Origin: Discostella pseudostelligera
Lineage: Eukaryota; Bacillariophyta; Thalassiosirophyceae; Thalassiosirales; Thalassiosiraceae
Assembly: GCA_036940085.1 (NCBI GenBank)
Contig: JALLBK010000723.1
Span: forward strand, 1 to 10,622
Direction of reading: 5' to 3'
Length of the DNA stretch: 10,622 bases
Positions 8,201-10,622 of the stretch are shown here, piece by piece (the first letter of the stretch is position 1; each line of letters starts with the position of its first letter). The position numbers and the translations under genes were made by a program. The notes under the pieces were generated by a model. The model was not told the DNA's origin. It ran no database searches and was given only the letters and a program-made list of their open reading frames with translations.

Positions 8201-8839
8201 CATTTGCATTCTAACCTTCTCTTTGATGATATGTCGTTGATATTTATACCTCTCATCTTCTCTCACAGGTCAGAAACGTTATGGAAGGACATTGGAAAAG
8301 AAGGCTTGGCAGTGAGAGCTCCATGGCCCACCGTTGGTGACGAGGAAAAGCTTCTAACACGACAGGCCAAGTTCCTTCGTGATTCTTTGAAGACCTTCCG
8401 TACTTCCGCGGGAAAGGCAAAGAAAGGTTGGAAAGTTGCTACCATCTTGGTTGCCGAGGAGTACCCCCAATGGAAGGTTGATGCGCTTCTCTGGATGCAA
8501 ACCAAATATGACCAAACTCGTGGGTCTTTCCCGGATACATTCATGTCTGATCTGAAAGAATGGTCAACCGCCAATGTGAGCGACAAAAAGAAAGTCAAAC
8601 TTACCATGCAGTTTGTATCGTTCATGAAGAAAGAGGTTGAGGATGTTGGCGAGATGGGTATGGATATCAAGTGCCCTTTTGATCAGGTTGCAATTATGAA
8701 TGAGAGTTTGTCGTACATCAAATCTCAACTCAACTTAGAAGGGCTTGGTGTTGGGCGTGTGGATGACTCGGAACTAGCCGTTCCGGAAAATACATCCCAA
8801 AATGTTGCGCCTGGAAAGCCTTACTTGTGGATGCGTTAG
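5174..8839 (+). CDS. LARS: Leucyl-tRNA synthetase, cytosolic (eukaryotic/archaeal) type, three exons
   Basis: Charges tRNA-Leu with leucine for cytosolic translation. Exons 5174-5530, 5744-8166 and 8269-8839 encode 1116 aa, normal for the eukaryotic enzyme. The class I fold shows FPYPYSNGHLHLGH with the HIGH-box equivalent at 80-83, HCTGMPIQA before intron 1, and DWRRAFITT. The CP1 editing insert has TLRPETMYG (334-342) and VPSDAPDDY (442-450, Asp445). AEKMSKSKGNF gives the KMSKS loop (772-776). The anticodon-binding region follows and crosses intron 2 at CPHWSETLW. The C-terminal domain in exon 3 completes the length. The start at 5174 has an ideal context (CCACCATGG) and sits just before the expected N-terminus. 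The frame is also open from an ATG at 4949, adding 75 residues if used. Residues 18-27 are ten alanines coded by a GCA repeat. Confidence 0.98.
5225..5254 (+). repeat. (GCA)10 microsatellite encoding poly-Ala in LeuRS
   Basis: Ten perfect GCA codons encode Ala18-Ala27, between the start and the first conserved helix of LeuRS. The uninterrupted repeat should be prone to length change in multiples of three. It lies outside the catalytic fold and so is probably tolerated. Confidence 0.95.
5531..5743 (+). other. Intron 1 of LARS (213 nt, phase 0) with a second possible acceptor
   Basis: The donor is GTGAGT after GCG (Ala119) and the acceptor is CTCCATCAG before GCT. Splicing gives GMPIQAAANKLKSEI, matching the family's GMPIKACADKLKREI. 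Another acceptor, CCTATAG at 5644-5650, would give a 120-nt intron and keep the frame, adding 31 residues inside a conserved stretch. The first acceptor is strongly preferred for a working enzyme. Confidence 0.9.
8167..8268 (+). other. Intron 2 of LARS (102 nt, phase 2)
   Basis: The donor is GTGAGT after TG (8165-8166) and the acceptor is TCTCACAG before G (8269). The split codon becomes TGG and gives CPHWSETLWKDIGKEG, as expected in eukaryotic LeuRS. CTAAC at 8211-8215 may be the branch point. Unspliced, the frame stops at 8168-8170. Confidence 0.95.
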
Positions 8840-8907
8840 CGGGTGCACACAATTCTATTGAATGTTTGTAATGGACAATAAGTGAAGTATGATGCCACCG
8901 CTCCGTC

Positions 8908-8926
8908 ATGATAATAATATTATCAT
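8908..8926. repeat. Short inverted repeat downstream of LeuRS
   Basis: ATGATAAT and ATTATCAT are perfect inverted arms around a 3-nt AAT spacer, 68 nt after the LeuRS stop. It is very AT-rich, so it makes only a weak hairpin. It may lie in the 3' UTR, and a role in 3' end formation is speculative. Confidence 0.5.
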
Positions 8927-9075
8927 CTCGCCATTTTGCGTTGCTCAAGTACCATAGTAATCATCACCTCCTTTCACCAATCGCCTTGGCAGCTTCATTG
9001 CATGCATGCAGTTCATGTTATTTTAGAATGGTATTGCTATGCTTACACGTGGCAACGAGTTGGCGGGAGAGATGA

Positions 9076-9081
9076 TGACGT
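9076..9081 (+). promoter_or_regulatory. TGACGT (CRE half-site) upstream of the orphan gene
   Basis: TGACGT followed by CGACTCGACTCG lies about 555 bp upstream of the ATG at 9635. It matches the core of the 4949 palindrome. As a six-base match it can occur by chance, and it is far from the start unless the 5' UTR is long. Confidence 0.2.
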
Positions 9082-9227
9082 CGACTCGACTCGTTCTCCC
9101 TGCCGACCACCCCGCCCCTCATTTCTCACCCTTCTCAATTTCACCCTCCAAAAGACAGGCTTGAATTTTTTACTATTTATTCCAACGTAGAGTGACATCA
9201 ATCTTGAGAGAGGTTAAGGTTTTGACT

Positions 9228-9245
9228 TTCCTATTTACGTAGGAA
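9228..9245. repeat. Inverted repeat TTCCTA-6-TAGGAA
   Basis: Perfect 6-bp arms surround TTTACG, about 390 bp upstream of the orphan gene. It could be a dyad for a DNA-binding protein; nothing more can be said from the sequence. Confidence 0.5.
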
Positions 9246-9255
9246 CAATACGAGT

Positions 9256-9288
9256 CATTCAAATTCGAGAAATGAATTCATTTGAATG
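9256..9288. repeat. Nested inverted repeats upstream of the orphan gene
   Basis: CATTCAAAT (9256-9264) and ATTTGAATG (9280-9288) are perfect 9-bp inverted arms around 15 nt. Overlapping the right arm is an exact 14-bp palindrome, AAATGAATTCATTT (9270-9283). The two structures cannot form at once. They may be binding sites of dimeric regulators, a small cruciform, or chance in AT-rich DNA. Confidence 0.6.
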
Positions 9289-9390
9289 TGTGCCTCTGCA
9301 TTTTTGCATTTCGCACACGCTTCCGCCGCGCCAATCCCTTGTGTTGTTCGCCACCAAAAGCTCCAAAACGAGAAGCACTCCTGCTGCACC

Positions 9391-9483
9391 ATGGCAGCGG
9401 CAAGGCTGGGTTCTCTCCGAGTGATTATTTCCTTTTCACCAATCCGCCCCTACACACCATCGTCGTTATTATTGCTGCCATAA
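9391..9483 (+). other. Short ORF with strong start context (30 codons)
   Basis: The ATG at 9391 is preceded by CACC and followed by GCAGCG, the best start context in this intergenic region. It reads 30 codons to a TAA at 9481-9483. It could be a uORF of the orphan gene at 9635 or a first exon whose splice sites I could not place. It resembles no family I know, though the MAAARLGSLR start is basic and could suit a targeting peptide. Confidence 0.25.
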
Positions 9484-9634
9484 TATTATTATCGACCGTC
9501 GGGGAGAGCCCAGCGACCTGCATCTCATCGCTGCTATCGTCCACCTGCCACCTTTACTTCTCGTCACATGACACCACTGCGTGGTTGCTTCCCATACCAA
9601 ATAGACGAGTGACCGTCGACAATACATTAAGTTG

Positions 9635-10432
9635 ATGGTGATGGGGGGGGATAAGCAGGCACAGTCTTCCCCAGGGGTGAAAGTAGTAGCTCACCCTGCT
9701 GTTGTTAATACGCTGAATGTTCGTCGACCATCCATGAGCAATTCCAGATCAACCACACAGGAAATGCTCACTGCGTCAGAAAACGGTGTCGTCGTAACAT
9801 CGAATAGCGACGCGAACTCATCGTGCAAGTCATCATCGCCTAGTGATGGAATTCGTAAGCAACTCCTACGAGTTGATACCAATGGAGACGAAATCTGTAC
9901 CTTGAAGACATTTACGTCGGTTGGTGAAAGCATCAAGAGCGATACCTCGTTCATTTTCTCAAAAATGAGTGAAGCACGCTTATCCACTCGATCGAATTCA
10001 GGCTATGATAGAGAAACTAGAAAGCGTCTTCATTACAAGGAAAAGCTTCGTGCACTAACCGAGAGACTAGCATCTAATGCAGCAGTTGATCGGTCAAGAC
10101 AAGTTCTCACGATCATGGCGGATGGAGAGAAACAAGTACAAGAAGATGCTGCATCCGTCGCCACACAGGATGATGATGATGATGACATCGAAACTAAGTT
10201 AGGTAGGATATGCGGAAGCCTACGGAAAAAGCTGATGGCATGCACGATGAATATTTGCGTACATGATGCGATTGTCGATCCGGAAGGACTCATGATTTCC
10301 GTCACTCACAAGATCTTAAATTTGGGTGGCGAAGAAAGTAGTTCGAACACCGAGAATGATGGATTCAACTCAGAGGTTTCGTCGCTTACAGACGAAACTT
10401 ATCATCGATATTTACGGCATCGGTATTATTAG
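9635..10432 (+). CDS. Hypothetical protein, Ser-rich with a basic helix and an acidic run
   Basis: Not recognised. The 265-aa frame opens at an ATG at 9635, preceded in frame by TTG at 9632; the context is poor. Residues 1-75 are Ser/Thr/Asn-rich and probably disordered. Residues 125-148 (DRETRKRLHYKEKLRALTER within) form a strongly basic, probably amphipathic helix. Six Asp at 179-184 come from a GAT repeat. Residues 185-235 (IETKLGRICGSLRKKL, then CVHDAIVDPEGLMISVTHKIL) look like a small folded part, and the end is acidic then basic (YHRYLRHRYY). No signal peptide or membrane segment is seen. Base composition and the 266-codon open length support coding, but a missed intron or upstream exon is possible. 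It could be a nuclear or regulatory protein; that is inference only. Confidence 0.55.
   Translation: MVMGGDKQAQSSPGVKVVAHPAVVNTLNVRRPSMSNSRSTTQEMLTASENGVVVTSNSDANSSCKSSSPSDGIRKQLLRVDTNGDEICTLKTFTSVGESIKSDTSFIFSKMSEARLSTRSNSGYDRETRKRLHYKEKLRALTERLASNAAVDRSRQVLTIMADGEKQVQEDAASVATQDDDDDDIETKLGRICGSLRKKLMACTMNICVHDAIVDPEGLMISVTHKILNLGGEESSSNTENDGFNSEVSSLTDETYHRYLRHRYY
10374..10400 (+). repeat. Perfect 8-bp hairpin at the 3' end of the orphan coding region
   Basis: GTTTCGTC (10376-10383) and GACGAAAC (10391-10398) are perfect arms with a 7-nt loop. A G-U pair and an A-U pair can extend the stem to 10. It ends 31 nt before the stop codon at 10430. It may be an mRNA structure or a protein-binding dyad; no function is shown. 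Confidence 0.6.
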
Positions 10433-10622
10433 GATCTATTCGCAGTCGTCATTCTTCGGAATGAAAGTACATATGTACCATTCCACCATTCCCCTACCTC
10501 TGATCAAAACATATTGCAGTAATTTGACATTTCGGCAGATTTATAGATAGAATAATTGCATGCTCAAAATGCTTTAATGTTATGGATTTTAACCTCTCTT
10601 GCCAGTATGGTACATTCATATT

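Larger units (their letters stand above)
8840..9634. other. Intergenic region, LeuRS 3' flank and upstream of the orphan gene
   Basis: This stretch of about 795 bp shows no convincing gene. It carries a hairpin near the LeuRS end (8908-8926), a TGCATGCATGCA palindrome (8999-9010), a TGACGT site (9076-9081), two inverted repeats (9228-9245 and 9256-9288) and a short ORF with a good start context (9391-9483). The longest + frame (9282-9635) has no ATG near its beginning and no family features. No tRNA or other structured RNA was recognised. Confidence 0.6.

Noticed and set aside
8999..9010. TGCATGCATGCA palindrome as a regulatory element
   Set aside because: It is a simple alternating repeat. 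A similar GCATGCATGC occurs at 4755-4764, so chance or simple-sequence origin is likely.
8936..9190. An 84-codon + strand frame after LeuRS
   Set aside because: It has no ATG at the frame start, the composition is biased by pyrimidine-rich DNA, and no motif is present.
9282..9635. A 117-codon + strand frame with a hydrophobic middle
   Set aside because: It begins at TTG, has no early ATG, has no recognisable family and ends overlapping the next gene's start. It is probably non-coding.
1..10622. A new multi-gene system, mobile element, CRISPR array or viral insertion
   Set aside because: The recognisable genes are ordinary eukaryotic nuclear genes of unrelated pathways with introns. No terminal repeats, integrase or transposase motifs, or regularly spaced repeats were found.

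Overview
The window looks like nuclear DNA from a photosynthetic stramenopile, most likely a diatom and probably a centric one. Three signs point that way. The genes carry short GT-AG introns (94-213 nt). The aspartate-semialdehyde dehydrogenase has a signal peptide followed by a Phe, like the diatom plastid-import motif. The cyclin resembles the diverged, lineage-expanded diatom type. The species is inferred from style, not proven. There are no bacterial operons, RNA genes, CRISPR arrays or intact transposons that I can see.

Layout, left to right. (1) Positions 1-238 are 5' flank with small upstream ORFs. Positions 239-1192 (+) are an intronless family-16 lysine methyltransferase-like protein. 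(2) Positions 1193-2133 hold no intact gene, but 1483-1988 reads in broken frames like a decayed two-repeat MYB DNA-binding domain, interrupted by stops and a (GGC)7 tract. (3) Positions 2134-3559 (+) are a three-exon, plastid-targeted aspartate-semialdehyde dehydrogenase (410 aa). (4) Positions 3664-4674 (-) are a two-exon cyclin (303 aa), convergent with the previous gene (about 100 bp between stops) and divergent from the next. (5) The shared upstream region 4675-5173 contains a perfect CRE palindrome. (6) Positions 5174-8839 (+) are the three-exon cytosolic-type leucyl-tRNA synthetase (1116 aa). (7) Positions 8840-9634 are non-coding with several inverted repeats and a second TGACGT site. 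(8) Positions 9635-10432 (+) are an unrecognised 265-aa low-complexity protein with a hairpin near its stop. The last 190 bases show nothing.

These are mostly unrelated housekeeping and regulatory genes and not a functional cluster. ASD feeds Lys/Thr/Met synthesis in the plastid. LeuRS charges tRNA-Leu, normally in the cytosol. The cyclin and the methyltransferase are regulatory. I found no convincing new multi-gene system. The best leads are the MYB relic, a possible alternative N-terminus and an alternative in-frame 3' splice site for LeuRS, the cyclin's atypical cyclin box, and the orphan gene with its palindrome-rich upstream region.
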